A DNA stretch of 26,112 bases from JACQHM01 sp964535215. Its GTDB lineage: Bacteria > Methylomirabilota > Methylomirabilia > Methylomirabilales > JACQHM01. Numbering within the stretch: position 1 is the stretch's first letter; each line of letters opens with the position of its first letter. The notes below the pieces were generated by a model that worked only from the letters and a program-made list of their open reading frames with translations, was not told the DNA's origin and made no database searches. The stretch spans positions 1 to 26,112 of the forward strand of contig CAZHST010000040.1 in NCBI GenBank assembly GCA_964535215.1, given 5' to 3'. The translations under genes were made by a program, and so were the position numbers. Shown in pieces: positions 6,508-14,660 of the stretch.

Positions 6508-7905
6508 ATGCCGACCATCCTGATCGTGGATGATGAAGCCAGTGCCCGGTGGGTGCTGAAGAAGATCCTGGAGCGGGACGGGTACACAACCGTGGAAGCC
6601 GAAGGGTATGAAAGTGCCCTTCGGGCCCTGGCCGAACAGCCCTGCGACCTCGTCCTCTTAGACCTTCGGCTCCCTGAGGATCTCCCCCACAGCGGCTTCG
6701 ATATCTTAAAAGAGGTCAAACAGGGCCCGGCCCTGCCCGTGATTGTCGTGAGCGGGCTGACGGATCTGGAGGATCTCAAGGAAGCCATGCGGCTGGGGGC
6801 CTATGACTATGTGTTCAAGCCGGTCAGCCCTGAAATCCTGCTCCCCCTGGTGCGGTCGGCCCTGGAACAGGAGGCACTCCGGTCGGAGGTCAAAAGCCTC
6901 CGGGCCGAGATCGAGGCCAGCTATGGCCTCTCCGCCCTTATCGGCCAGAGCCCGGCGATGCAGAAGATCAAGGCCATGCTCCCGGTGGTGGCCAGGACTC
7001 AAGCTCCGGTCCTCCTCACCGGCCCCTCCGGCACCGGCAAGGACCACCTGGCCCGGACCATCCATCACTTGAGCGAGCGCCGCCGGGGCCCCTTCATTGC
7101 CTTAAACTGCGGCGCGATCCCCAAAGAGCTGGTGGAGTCTGAGCTGTTCGGCCACGAGAAGGGGGCCTTCACGGGAGCGGTGCGAGAGAAGCGGGGGGTC
7201 TTTGAGCTGGCCCACAAAGGGACGGTGTTCCTCGATGAGATCGGCGAGATGCCCCCGGAGGCCCAGGTCCGGCTGCTCCGGGTGCTGGAGGGGATGAGCT
7301 TCCGGCGAGTCGGGGGGGAAAAGGAGATTCGGGTGGACACCCGCCTCATCGCCGCCACCAACCGGGACCTGCCTAAGAAGATCCAGGAAGGGGCCTTTCG
7401 CGAGGACCTCTTTTTCCGCTTAAACGTGGTCTCCATCCACATCCCCCCCCTCGCCGAACGGCGGGAGGATATCCCCCTCCTGATCGCTCACTTCTTGCGC
7501 CTCTTCGGCCGTCGGGAGGATGCCATTGATCGGCCCACCCTGGAGGCCCTCACCCGCTACCCCTGGCCGGGCAATGTGCGGGAGTTAAAGAACGCCATCG
7601 AGCGGGCCCTGATCTTTGCCGGTGACCGCCCCCTCACCTTGGAGGACTTTCGTCTGGAGGCCCCTTCCCTCCGCCAGCCCCTTCCCTCCCCTTCCCTGGA
7701 TGACGCGTTGGCGCGGCTCAAAGCGGCCGTGCTGACCGCCGGCCGCTCCGGCTCCCTCCCCCCGATCTTTCTGAAGGAGGTGGAGCGGACGCTCCTGGAG
7801 GCGGCCCTCGAAGCCGCCCGGTACAACAAAAGCGAGGCCGCCCGGCTCCTCGGCATGGAGCGGAAATCCCTGGAGCGGCGGGCCCGGAAATATCAACTGG
7901 CCTGA
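6508..7905 (+). CDS. sigma-54-dependent response regulator (REC-AAA+-Fis)
   Basis: 465 residues, NtrC-type. Residues 1-120 are a receiver (acidic pair D8-D9, phospho-acceptor D52, K104). Residues 140-375 are the AAA+ sigma-54 interaction domain: Walker A GPSGTGKD (172-179), the sigma-54-contacting GAFTGA loop (219-224), Walker B TVFLDEIGEM, and arginine-finger region FREDLFFRL. Residues about 425-465 are a Fis-type helix-turn-helix (YNKSEAARLLGMERKSLERR). It would hydrolyse ATP to open sigma-54 promoters after phosphorylation. Two such promoters flank it (6185 and 14549), both with matching tandem sites. It converges with the membrane kinase gene, 4 bp end to end, making that kinase a candidate phosphodonor. 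Walker A has Asp after the Lys where Glu is common. Confidence 0.93.
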   Translation: MPTILIVDDEASARWVLKKILERDGYTTVEAEGYESALRALAEQPCDLVLLDLRLPEDLPHSGFDILKEVKQGPALPVIVVSGLTDLEDLKEAMRLGAYDYVFKPVSPEILLPLVRSALEQEALRSEVKSLRAEIEASYGLSALIGQSPAMQKIKAMLPVVARTQAPVLLTGPSGTGKDHLARTIHHLSERRRGPFIALNCGAIPKELVESELFGHEKGAFTGAVREKRGVFELAHKGTVFLDEIGEMPPEAQVRLLRVLEGMSFRRVGGEKEIRVDTRLIAATNRDLPKKIQEGAFREDLFFRLNVVSIHIPPLAERREDIPLLIAHFLRLFGRREDAIDRPTLEALTRYPWPGNVRELKNAIERALIFAGDRPLTLEDFRLEAPSLRQPLPSPSLDDALARLKAAVLTAGRSGSLPPIFLKEVERTLLEAALEAARYNKSEAARLLGMERKSLERRARKYQLA

Positions 7906-7909
7906 GCCC

Positions 7910-10456
7910 CTAGGTCTTTCTCGGCAACCGGATGGTGAAGGTGGTTCCCTTCCCTACCTGGCTCTCCACCTCAATCGTCCCCCGGTGTTGGTGGATGATC
8001 CTCTTGCAGATGGAAAGCCCCAGCCCCGTGCCCTCAGCCTTGGTCGTGAACCAGGGGTTGAAGATCCGCGGCAGTTGATCGGGGGGGATCCCAACCCCCT
8101 GGTCCTGGATCTTCAAGACGATCCACCCGTTCTCGGTGTCATCACCCGTCCTCTTCCCCCCACGCCGGCCTTCCCCTGGTGGCGTCAGGGAGGCGTTCTC
8201 CGTGGCGCAGGTGATGGCGATCTCTCCTCCTTCAGGGCTTGCCTCAATCGCGTTCGAGAGGAGGTTGAGGATGACCTGCTTGAGCTGATCGGGGTCGCAG
8301 AGGAGCATTACCCCATCTTGCGTATCGCACCGCACCAGGACCTTCCGCTCGCGGATTTTCCCGTCCAGCAGGCGAACGGCCTGCTCCACCAGCAAAGCGG
8401 GTTTTATCCACTGAAGCTCCAACGCGGGGGAGCGAAACTTCGCCATGGTGTCCAGCACCCTTTCGAGCCGGGCCACCTCCCCCTGCCAGAGCTGCCGCTC
8501 CTCCTCGGCAATGGGCTCCTCCTCGCCCTTGAAGAGGAGGAGGTTCTTGAAGAAGTTCACCGTGTAGCGCATCTCGTGGGCGATCTCCGCCGAGAAGGAC
8601 TCTAACGTCAGGCGCTTGTCCACGAGGGAGGTTCGGAGCTCCTCCCGCCGCCGCTCCTCCAGCTCGGCATACATCGCCGCGTTGTGGAGGGCCAGGGCGG
8701 CCTGGTTGGCGACGGTCAGGATGAGGTCGAAGTCCTCGGAGGTAAAGGCCTCCCGGGCCTCCTTCTCTCCCAGGAAGAGCAGTCCGAGCAGTTGATTCTG
8801 AAAGGAGAGGGGGATGAGGAACTGGAAGCGCCGGAGCTGGGGGAGGTCCGGGAGGGAGGCTGAGAGCAGGGGATCACCGGCGTGGAGGTCAAAGATGGTG
8901 CGCTTCTCCGGGAAGGTCTTGAGGGTAGTGATGAGGGGGTGGCTATCCGGGATCGCCAGGGAAAGGCTTTCCGGCTCTCGCGCCGAAGGGTCGCCGGCCA
9001 GCTCGTAGCAGCCCTGTTTGGGATCCCAGATGGCGGCGGCCAGGGATCGGAGGGCCAGGCGGCTTGCCAGGGTCTCCCGGATGGCTTTCACGATGTCCCG
9101 CTTGTCCAGGTGGGAGGCCAGGGCTTCGCTGATCTCCTTGATGGTGGGCTTGTACTGCACCCTGGCCCGGAAGAAGAGACGGTCGAGGGGAGCTTCGATC
9201 CAGCGGTAGAGGGTGACAAGGATCAGGGTGGTGAGGAGGATGGTCAGGGTGACAAGGGGTAAGGGGCCGAAGGAGAAGGCACTCTGGAATGCAACAGCGA
9301 GCACCACGACGGACAGCAGCGAGAAGATAAGCAGGACGATGCGGAAGGATCTGAGGAAGGTGCTCCGGCGGAGGACGAAGCGGACATCGAACAGGCTTCC
9401 CTTGACGAGGGCGTAGCCGACGGCCAGTGGGAGGAAGATTGTCAGCGGAGCCCATAGGTTGCCAGAGATGGCATATCCAAAAGTAGCGAGGTACGCGCCC
9501 AGCGTCCCGCAGATACCCACGACAGCGCTCGCGTAGATCACAGGTCGGAGCCGCTCCCGTTCCTCCTGGCTGAGGCGGCGCCCCAGATAGTGCCCCAAAG
9601 GGGCGAGAGCCAGGAACAACCATGCCAGGATAACATAGGCCGTCGTGAGGGATTGGACAAGGATAAACGTATCCACAGAGCGCCGATATGTGGAAAGGAG
9701 AACGGATGCACTCAAGAGAGAGGGGAGATAAGGCAGGATGCTCAAAGACCGATGACGGTGGAGAAAGGGCCAGGTTCGGGGAAACGTGCAGGTGAAATGA
9801 AGGATCAACGCCGGGGTGAAGGCATGGGAGAGCTGGTGGAACAGGGTCAGTTTGTGGGTCGAGTAGTTCTCGAACATGACCAGGTAGAGGATCCCCCATA
9901 CCAGACACATGGGGACAAAGGGGGGAGGGACATGGGTCTGCGGTGTAAGATAGGCAACCAGCAGCCCGGTGCCGATCAACAGGAGGGCAGGGATGACCCA
10001 GATCAGATAGGCTGCGACAAAGTCCAGGAAGCTGAACAGCATTGGCCTGAGGTGGAAGGTCAGGATCGTCCCCTGACGCAGGATGCTGTACTTGACGGGT
10101 TTCTCCGGATCGGCCTTGTAGAGGGAGAGGAAGATCCGCTCAAAGGCTGGATAGGGGAATCCGGGAGCCGACTTTGCCAGCGGAGGGGCCAGGGGGATGT
10201 CCTCGATGGCCACGACCCGATCCGGGTATTTCAGGCCGGCCGCGACCCCGCTCCAGGAGGGAAACCCGAAGGTGCCAATGACCAGATTGTCATCCACCAG
10301 GAAGCCCGGGAAGGGTCTCCCTACAAACGTTATGGCTTGCCAGAGGGAGATGAGAAAGATGGCGCAGGCAAGGGAGGCGAGGACATACAGGAGCAGGCGT
10401 GAGAAGGTCCACGCACGCGTTGCCCGAACGAATGACCTGAGCAATGTCGTGCTCAT
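7910..10456 (-). CDS. polytopic membrane sensor histidine kinase with GAF domain
   Basis: 848 residues. After one membrane segment (about 20-44) comes a roughly 90-residue extracytoplasmic region beginning FPGFLVDDNLVIGTFGFPSW, which reads like a degenerate PDZ domain. Seven to nine hydrophobic segments follow (about 140-420). A GAF-like domain lies at about 455-605 (FQFLIPLSFQNQLLGLLFLG, then EDFDLILTVANQAALALHNA). Next are a helical dimerisation region with the candidate phospho-acceptor in EIAHEMRYTVN and a C-terminal HATPase (LNLLSNAIEASPEGG, DQGVGIP, GTGLGLSICKRI). The H-box is divergent from HisKA, as in PrsK-type kinases. It is the last gene of the receiver/isoprenoid-synthase/protease/ligase operon and converges on the sigma-54 activator, its likely partner. 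The ligand is unknown; a lipid or lipid-derived signal is my inference. Confidence 0.9.
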   Translation of the reverse strand: MSTTLLRSFVRATRAWTFSRLLLYVLASLACAIFLISLWQAITFVGRPFPGFLVDDNLVIGTFGFPSWSGVAAGLKYPDRVVAIEDIPLAPPLAKSAPGFPYPAFERIFLSLYKADPEKPVKYSILRQGTILTFHLRPMLFSFLDFVAAYLIWVIPALLLIGTGLLVAYLTPQTHVPPPFVPMCLVWGILYLVMFENYSTHKLTLFHQLSHAFTPALILHFTCTFPRTWPFLHRHRSLSILPYLPSLLSASVLLSTYRRSVDTFILVQSLTTAYVILAWLFLALAPLGHYLGRRLSQEERERLRPVIYASAVVGICGTLGAYLATFGYAISGNLWAPLTIFLPLAVGYALVKGSLFDVRFVLRRSTFLRSFRIVLLIFSLLSVVVLAVAFQSAFSFGPLPLVTLTILLTTLILVTLYRWIEAPLDRLFFRARVQYKPTIKEISEALASHLDKRDIVKAIRETLASRLALRSLAAAIWDPKQGCYELAGDPSAREPESLSLAIPDSHPLITTLKTFPEKRTIFDLHAGDPLLSASLPDLPQLRRFQFLIPLSFQNQLLGLLFLGEKEAREAFTSEDFDLILTVANQAALALHNAAMYAELEERRREELRTSLVDKRLTLESFSAEIAHEMRYTVNFFKNLLLFKGEEEPIAEEERQLWQGEVARLERVLDTMAKFRSPALELQWIKPALLVEQAVRLLDGKIRERKVLVRCDTQDGVMLLCDPDQLKQVILNLLSNAIEASPEGGEIAITCATENASLTPPGEGRRGGKRTGDDTENGWIVLKIQDQGVGIPPDQLPRIFNPWFTTKAEGTGLGLSICKRIIHQHRGTIEVESQVGKGTTFTIRLPRKT

Positions 10457-10480
10457 CTTCAGGAAGGATATAAGGCATGG

Positions 10481-11998
10481 CTACCCCCCGTCCCAGGTCG
10501 TCGGGGTAATCCCCTCGGCGGCGAGCCGGGAGCGGAGGTATCGCCCCGTGCCCGTTTTTGGCAGCTCCCGACGGATGTCCAGGTACCGGGGGACCATGAC
10601 CTTTGGGAGATGATCCCGGCAATAGGATACCAGATCTCCGGGGTGGAGTTCCACTCCCGGTTTGAGCACCACGGCGGCCATGACCTCCTCCTCCCCCAGC
10701 TCGGAGGGGACCCCGTACACGGCGGCCTCCAGCACGAGGGGATGCTGCTGGAGGACCTCCTCCACATCCTCGGGAGCGATCATCTCTCCCCGTCTCCTGA
10801 TCCGCTCGGGAAAACGGCCGGCAAAGTAGAAGTTCCCCTCTTCATCTCGATAGGCCAGATCCCTGGTGTGGAACAGGCCGTCCTTTATCCTTTCTTCGGA
10901 GGCGGCAGGGTTTTTGTAATAATGCACCTTCTGGCGTGAAGGGTCCGTTACTTTGAAGACCAGTTCTCCCACGATCCCCGGCGGCACTTCATTCCCGGCT
11001 TCGTCAACGACCAGGGCCTCCATCCCCTTCGGAGGTCTTCCCATTGACCCAGGAGGTGAGGTGCCCAAGTTGTAGAGGACAAACCCTCCCCCATCGGTGG
11101 CACCATAGGCCTCCCAGATCTTTACATGGAATCGGTCCTCAAAGGGTTTCCAGGCCCACTTGGGACACCCCGCCGAAAGCACGATCTGGACCGGGTTGTC
11201 GGCATCATCCGGCCGCTCGGGCTGCTTCAGCAGAACAGGGATCATGCTCCCCAGGGCGATGAAGCAACTGACCCGGTATCTTCGCATCTCCTGCCAGAAG
11301 GTGGTTGCCCGGAAACGGGAGGCTAATGCCAGGGTGCGGCCGGCGGCGAGGGCCGGGAGGGCCATCCGGAAGAGGGAGGCCCCGTGGGAGAGGGGAAGGC
11401 AGGTGTAGAGCACTTCCTCCTCACGGAAAAGCAGGCGGTAAACTTTGGCCTCGGCCGTGAAATCAAGATCTTTATACCGGCACACCACACCCTTCGGCTC
11501 CCCGGTCGTCCCGGAGGTGTAGAGGATCGTCGAGATCGCCTCGCCATCAACGTCAAAGGAGAGATCGGTCTCGGGGGAGGAGGAGCTCAGGGCTTCAATC
11601 CCTTCATCCAGCGATGCTCCGGCCAGGATCACGTGAGTGATCTGGGGAACCCGCTCGCGGACTTCCTCCCATACCTTCTGGAACTCTGCATCCAGGACGA
11701 GGAAACGGGCATCGGAATGGGCCAGGATCCTGGCCAGAGGGTTTCCCCGGAGGAACGTATGAATCGGGACGGCGTAGGCCCCGATCGTCTGGATGGCACA
11801 GTAGAGGACAAGCCACAGAGGGCTGTTCGGGAGCATGAGGGCCACGCCGGAGCCCGGCCGGACCCCCCAGGCGAGGAGCCCGTGGGCGGCCCGGTTCACG
11901 TGGGAGGCGAACTCGCGAAAGGAATAAACGGAGTCTTCAAACAGGAGGAACGGGCGGCTCTCACCGGCCCGCTCCTCCAAGAGGTCCCTGATGGTCAT
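10481..11998 (-). CDS. acyl-CoA synthetase-like AMP-forming enzyme with altered A10 lysine
   Basis: 505 residues from ATG 11998; the longer open frame lacks family similarity before MTIRDLLEERA. It belongs to the adenylate-forming superfamily: P-loop ILYTSGTTGEPKGVV, A5 WEAYGATDGGG, A7-A8 LFHTRDLAYRDEEGNFYF and RIRRRGEMIAPEDVEEVL. It resembles CaiC-like carboxylate-CoA ligases. The A10 motif, normally P-x-x-x-x-G-K, reads LPKTGTGRY: the catalytic lysine is Arg (codon CGA). That lysine is needed for the adenylation half-reaction, so activity may be altered or restricted. The start is 11 bp after the protease stop, implying translational coupling; the ribosome binding site is weak. The substrate is unknown; the operon suggests an isoprenoid or fatty acid. 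Confidence 0.88.
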   Translation of the reverse strand: MTIRDLLEERAGESRPFLLFEDSVYSFREFASHVNRAAHGLLAWGVRPGSGVALMLPNSPLWLVLYCAIQTIGAYAVPIHTFLRGNPLARILAHSDARFLVLDAEFQKVWEEVRERVPQITHVILAGASLDEGIEALSSSSPETDLSFDVDGEAISTILYTSGTTGEPKGVVCRYKDLDFTAEAKVYRLLFREEEVLYTCLPLSHGASLFRMALPALAAGRTLALASRFRATTFWQEMRRYRVSCFIALGSMIPVLLKQPERPDDADNPVQIVLSAGCPKWAWKPFEDRFHVKIWEAYGATDGGGFVLYNLGTSPPGSMGRPPKGMEALVVDEAGNEVPPGIVGELVFKVTDPSRQKVHYYKNPAASEERIKDGLFHTRDLAYRDEEGNFYFAGRFPERIRRRGEMIAPEDVEEVLQQHPLVLEAAVYGVPSELGEEEVMAAVVLKPGVELHPGDLVSYCRDHLPKVMVPRYLDIRRELPKTGTGRYLRSRLAAEGITPTTWDGG

Positions 11999-12009
11999 GG
12001 CACCAGGAG

Positions 12010-13000
12010 TTATGCGGCTAGGAGAATGCTCCGGCTCTCCAGAGCCTCGATCACCTCCGAGATGAGGACCCCCCGGGAGTAGCCTTCGGGGTTCCGGGTT
12101 TCGGAACCCCTTCCGGAAGGGACATGGAGGTTCTTCCCCGCATAGTGGACCGCAATCACCTCCCACCGCTTGTTCAAGACCGGCGAACCCGAAAAGCCGT
12201 GTTTGGTGGGTGCGTCATAGGCAACGGTCTTTGGGCCAACGATTCTGACCTGACCCTGCACGACCAGCGGGCGGGCGGGATCGCCTCTCTGGATCAGCGT
12301 GACCGGGTCGCCCTCCCGGACCTTTGGTTGCCTGGTCAGGGAGAGGTAGCCGTACTTCCTCCCCGGGAACCCCTCGACCCGGATGATGGCCCAATCCCTG
12401 TCGAAATCGCCGCAGGGAAGCTCCCTCGACCCTTTCTTGTCAACCAGGTAAAGCTCTTTTCGCAAAGGGCCGAAGAAATAGACATACGCCTGGGCTTCTT
12501 CTTCTTCGCCCTCGTCCTCGATCTGCAACCCCTGGCGGACATGGTAAGCCGTCACCAAAAGATCTTCCGAGATCAGGAACCCCGTCGAGAGGAGGGTACA
12601 NNNNNNNNNNNNNNNNNNNNNNNNNNNNNNNNNNNNNNNNNNNNNNNNNNNNNNNNNNNNNNNNNNNNNNNNNNNNNNNNNNNNNNNNNNNNNNNNNNNN
12701 TTGTCTGCTCCCCATCGGGGCCAGGAGAGAGGCCAGCCGCCCCATAGCGTCGGCCGCGCCTTCGTCCACCCGGCTCACCCGCTGCAGCTCGAACACCGCC
12801 TGAAGGTCCTCCTCCGTGAACCCTTCGATGTTCTTCTCGGAGAGAAGATCCCTCAGGTTCTCCTCCGGGGTTCGAGACGAATCGGGCAGGTGACCGCAGA
12901 GGATCCGCAGGAACCGGCTTGCAAACTGCTCATCGGAAGCGAGATTTCCCAGGAGCTGCTTCATCGCCATCCCGGACGACACCTTTCCCTCGTACACCAT
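12010..13000 (-). CDS. trypsin-like serine protease with unknown N-terminal domain (contains gap)
   Basis: The start is ATG 13000 with GGAGGAG at proper spacing; the GTG at 13006 would have almost none. The N-terminal roughly 100 residues (KQLLGNLASDEQFASRFLRI, then LSEKNIEGFTEEDLQAVFEL) are helical and unrecognised. After 100 N at 12601-12700 comes a chymotrypsin-fold protease: STGFLISEDLLVTAYHV (catalytic His), DRDWAIIRV (Asp) and KHGFSGSPVLN (Ser). Removing the N run leaves 891 bp, exactly 297 codons, in frame, so the missing piece is probably a multiple of 3 bp. No signal peptide is visible, so it probably acts in the cytoplasm. A helical adaptor domain fused to a trypsin fold recalls effector proteases of bacterial conflict systems, but the adaptor does not match a family I know. 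Confidence 0.82.
12601..12700. other. assembly gap (100 N)
   Basis: Exactly 100 N inside the protease gene, between its N-terminal domain and the trypsin fold. Unlike the first gap, no repeat is visible on either side. Confidence 0.95.
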
Positions 13001-13002
13001 CG

Positions 13003-13086
13003 TCACTCCTCCCTCTCTTCCACCACAACCGTTGTTAACAGCACTCCTCCTTCCCTCTCCTGCACTGCTCTCCTGCTCTTCTTCAC
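13003..13086 (-). CDS. possible 27-residue leader ORF before the protease
   Basis: GTG at 13086 follows AAGGAGG by 11 nt and opens a 27-codon frame that stops at 13003, two bases before the protease ATG. The product is rich in Lys, Arg and Glu with a hydrophobic GVLLTTVVV core. The region is purine-rich, which can produce such frames by chance. It could serve as a translation-coupling leader. Confidence 0.2.
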   Translation of the reverse strand: MKKSRRAVQEREGGVLLTTVVVEEREE

Positions 13087-13111
13087 ACCATAGGCCTCCT
13101 CCTTTCAGAAG

Positions 13112-14134
13112 TTAAGGGTGTTCCGGCAATCTTTGCCCGAGCAGGATCTCCAGATGGGCCCGAACAAGCTCCCCTTTCAGGGCCTGAAGATACCTGAGTT
13201 GATAGACGATGTACGCTGTCACCTGGGGCAGGTGAAGGTCTCGGGCAACGTTAGCCGCTTTCTGATAATAGGTTGCCGCCCTCTCCAGGTACTCCTGGAG
13301 AAACGGGGTCGTGAGGAGCGTTCGGGTGAGGGTGGCCTCCGCCTCTTCAAAGGAGAGGTGGTGGCCGTTCTTCGGGAGAAGCTCTGTCAGCAGATAGGTG
13401 TAATTCTGCCGTCTGAGATCCTCCCTCAGGTCTGTCAGATCGTTCACAAGCTGGATGCCGACGCCGAGAGACCGGACCATGCCCTCGAAGGACGGGATCG
13501 TCTCCGGCCGGTTTCGAAGGAGGGCAAAGGCCGCACAGGGGATCGCGGCCAGGATAAATTTGTCGCCAAGATGCTCCACCTCGGTTTCACGAAACCGGAC
13601 AACGCGCCTCCAGTGCTCCTGCTTTTCCCAGAGGGCCACCCGGGAGAATTCCCGCCAGAGCCGGGTGTAGTGCTCCCAGAAAGGAGAATCGGCAGGGAAG
13701 ATGGTATGATACACCCGGTGATACTCGTTCAGGACCTCGTTTCCAAACAGCAGGAGCGTGGCATCAAAGCGTTCGGGTTCGTCCATCACGTTATCCTGGA
13801 TCCGCACATAGCAGTAGTTCAGGAGGGTCGCCTTGAGGATCTCTTCCACCGTTTCATCCTGAGCCTTGAAGCCCAGCCCCGTGCCGACCCAGAAGGGGAG
13901 GAGGAGGCTTGGGAAGGTGTGGGGGTGGTGAAAGAACTCGCGGGGGTCCCTCCTTTCCGAAAAGGTGGCCAGGTACCCTTTCAATTGATCCCACTGGCCG
14001 AGGAGGGGCTCCGGCAGATGCTCGCAAAACCGTTCAACCCGCTCCCATACCCGCCAGGTGACCTCCCGGTAGGGAGCAAAGAACTCTTGGGTGAGCTGCT
14101 TTTTATCCACCCTCTGTTGAAGGAGCTGGCTCAT
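13112..14134 (-). CDS. class I isoprenoid synthase-like protein
   Basis: 340 residues, all-helical. Two acidic metal-binding motifs at the expected positions mark the class I isoprenoid synthase fold: D114-x-x-x-D118 (RIQDNVMDEP) and N241-D-L-T-D245-L-R-E-D249 (QLVNDLTDLREDL, followed by NYTYL). The second resembles the second Asp motif of squalene/phytoene synthases. A conserved-looking GDKFILAAIPCAA helix lies between them. It would bind a prenyl diphosphate through Mg2+; whether it synthesises, cyclises or only senses one cannot be told. The ATG at 14134 is 3 bp after the stop of the receiver gene, so they are translationally coupled. Finding such an enzyme between a receiver and a protease/ligase/kinase set is unusual. 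Confidence 0.75.
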   Translation of the reverse strand: MSQLLQQRVDKKQLTQEFFAPYREVTWRVWERVERFCEHLPEPLLGQWDQLKGYLATFSERRDPREFFHHPHTFPSLLLPFWVGTGLGFKAQDETVEEILKATLLNYCYVRIQDNVMDEPERFDATLLLFGNEVLNEYHRVYHTIFPADSPFWEHYTRLWREFSRVALWEKQEHWRRVVRFRETEVEHLGDKFILAAIPCAAFALLRNRPETIPSFEGMVRSLGVGIQLVNDLTDLREDLRRQNYTYLLTELLPKNGHHLSFEEAEATLTRTLLTTPFLQEYLERAATYYQKAANVARDLHLPQVTAYIVYQLRYLQALKGELVRAHLEILLGQRLPEHP

Positions 14135-14137
14135 CCT

Positions 14138-14497
14138 TCAGGACCCCAAGACCTGGGCAACGGTCTCTTGGAGGTACCGGGCATCAATCGGTTTGCTCAC
14201 ACAGGCGGCCACCGGATAGCTGTCCACCGCCGCCGGGACCTGACTCGGGTGGGCCGTCGCCACAATGACCGGCACCGTGGCCCCCTCCTCCTTCAGCCGC
14301 TCCAGCACCGTAAAGCCGTCCACCTCCGGCATGAACAGGTCGAGGAGGATCAGGTCAACCGGGGTCTTCCGGAGGATGTCCAAGACCGGACGACCATCTT
14401 CAGCCATGAGCAGGCTGTAGCGACGATCCAGAATCTTTTTGAACACCCAGCGGGAGCTCGGCTCATCATCAACGATCAGGATCGTCCGTGTCGTCAT
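14138..14497 (-). CDS. single-domain response regulator
   Basis: 119 residues, one receiver domain: acidic residues D10-D11, phospho-acceptor D53 (LILLDLFMPEVDG), T81 and K102 (VSKPID). The N-terminus (TILIVDDEPSSRWVFKKILD) closely resembles that of the sigma-54 activator at 6508 (TILIVDDEASARWVLKKILE), so the two receivers look like paralogues that may share a kinase. It is the first gene behind the sigma-54 promoter at 14549-14563 and is coupled to the isoprenoid-synthase-like gene. The ribosome binding site is AAGGGA. Confidence 0.92.
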   Translation of the reverse strand: MTTRTILIVDDEPSSRWVFKKILDRRYSLLMAEDGRPVLDILRKTPVDLILLDLFMPEVDGFTVLERLKEEGATVPVIVATAHPSQVPAAVDSYPVAACVSKPIDARYLQETVAQVLGS

Positions 14498-14548
14498 ACG
14501 TTAGATCCCTTCATGGAGGAGGTTGAACCTTGATGACCTTTAACCCTC

Positions 14549-14563
14549 GCAAAAGCGGTGCCA
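14549..14563 (-). promoter_or_regulatory. sigma-54 (-24/-12) promoter of the isoprenoid-synthase/kinase operon
   Basis: Minus strand reads TGGCAC-N5-TTGC, an exact match to the sigma-54 core consensus (TGGCAC at 14563-14558, TTGC at 14552-14549). Transcription would start near 14538, about 40 nt before the receiver ATG at 14497. The enhancer-like pair at 14661-14696 lies about 100 bp upstream. Confidence 0.8.
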
Positions 14564-14660
14564 AAAGGAGGGGAGGGACTCCCGGCAAGCTAAGTCCTTG
14601 TCAGGAAAGAGGAAGAAGGTCTTTTGACGGCAGGGGGGGGCAAGGGTCGGGGAAAAAAGG

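Noticed and set aside
7985..8605. 206-codon plus-strand frame inside the kinase gene
   Set aside because: It lies opposite the HATPase domain, whose motifs are intact on the minus strand, and has no ribosome binding site or family signature.
11999..12166. N-terminal extension of the AMP-forming ligase
   Set aside because: The extra frame overlaps the end of the protease gene and has no similarity; MTIRDLLEERA at 11998 is the usual family start.
13118..14533. 471-codon plus-strand frame across the isoprenoid-synthase and receiver genes
   Set aside because: It spans two well-supported minus-strand genes and their junction, and its product has no recognisable domain.
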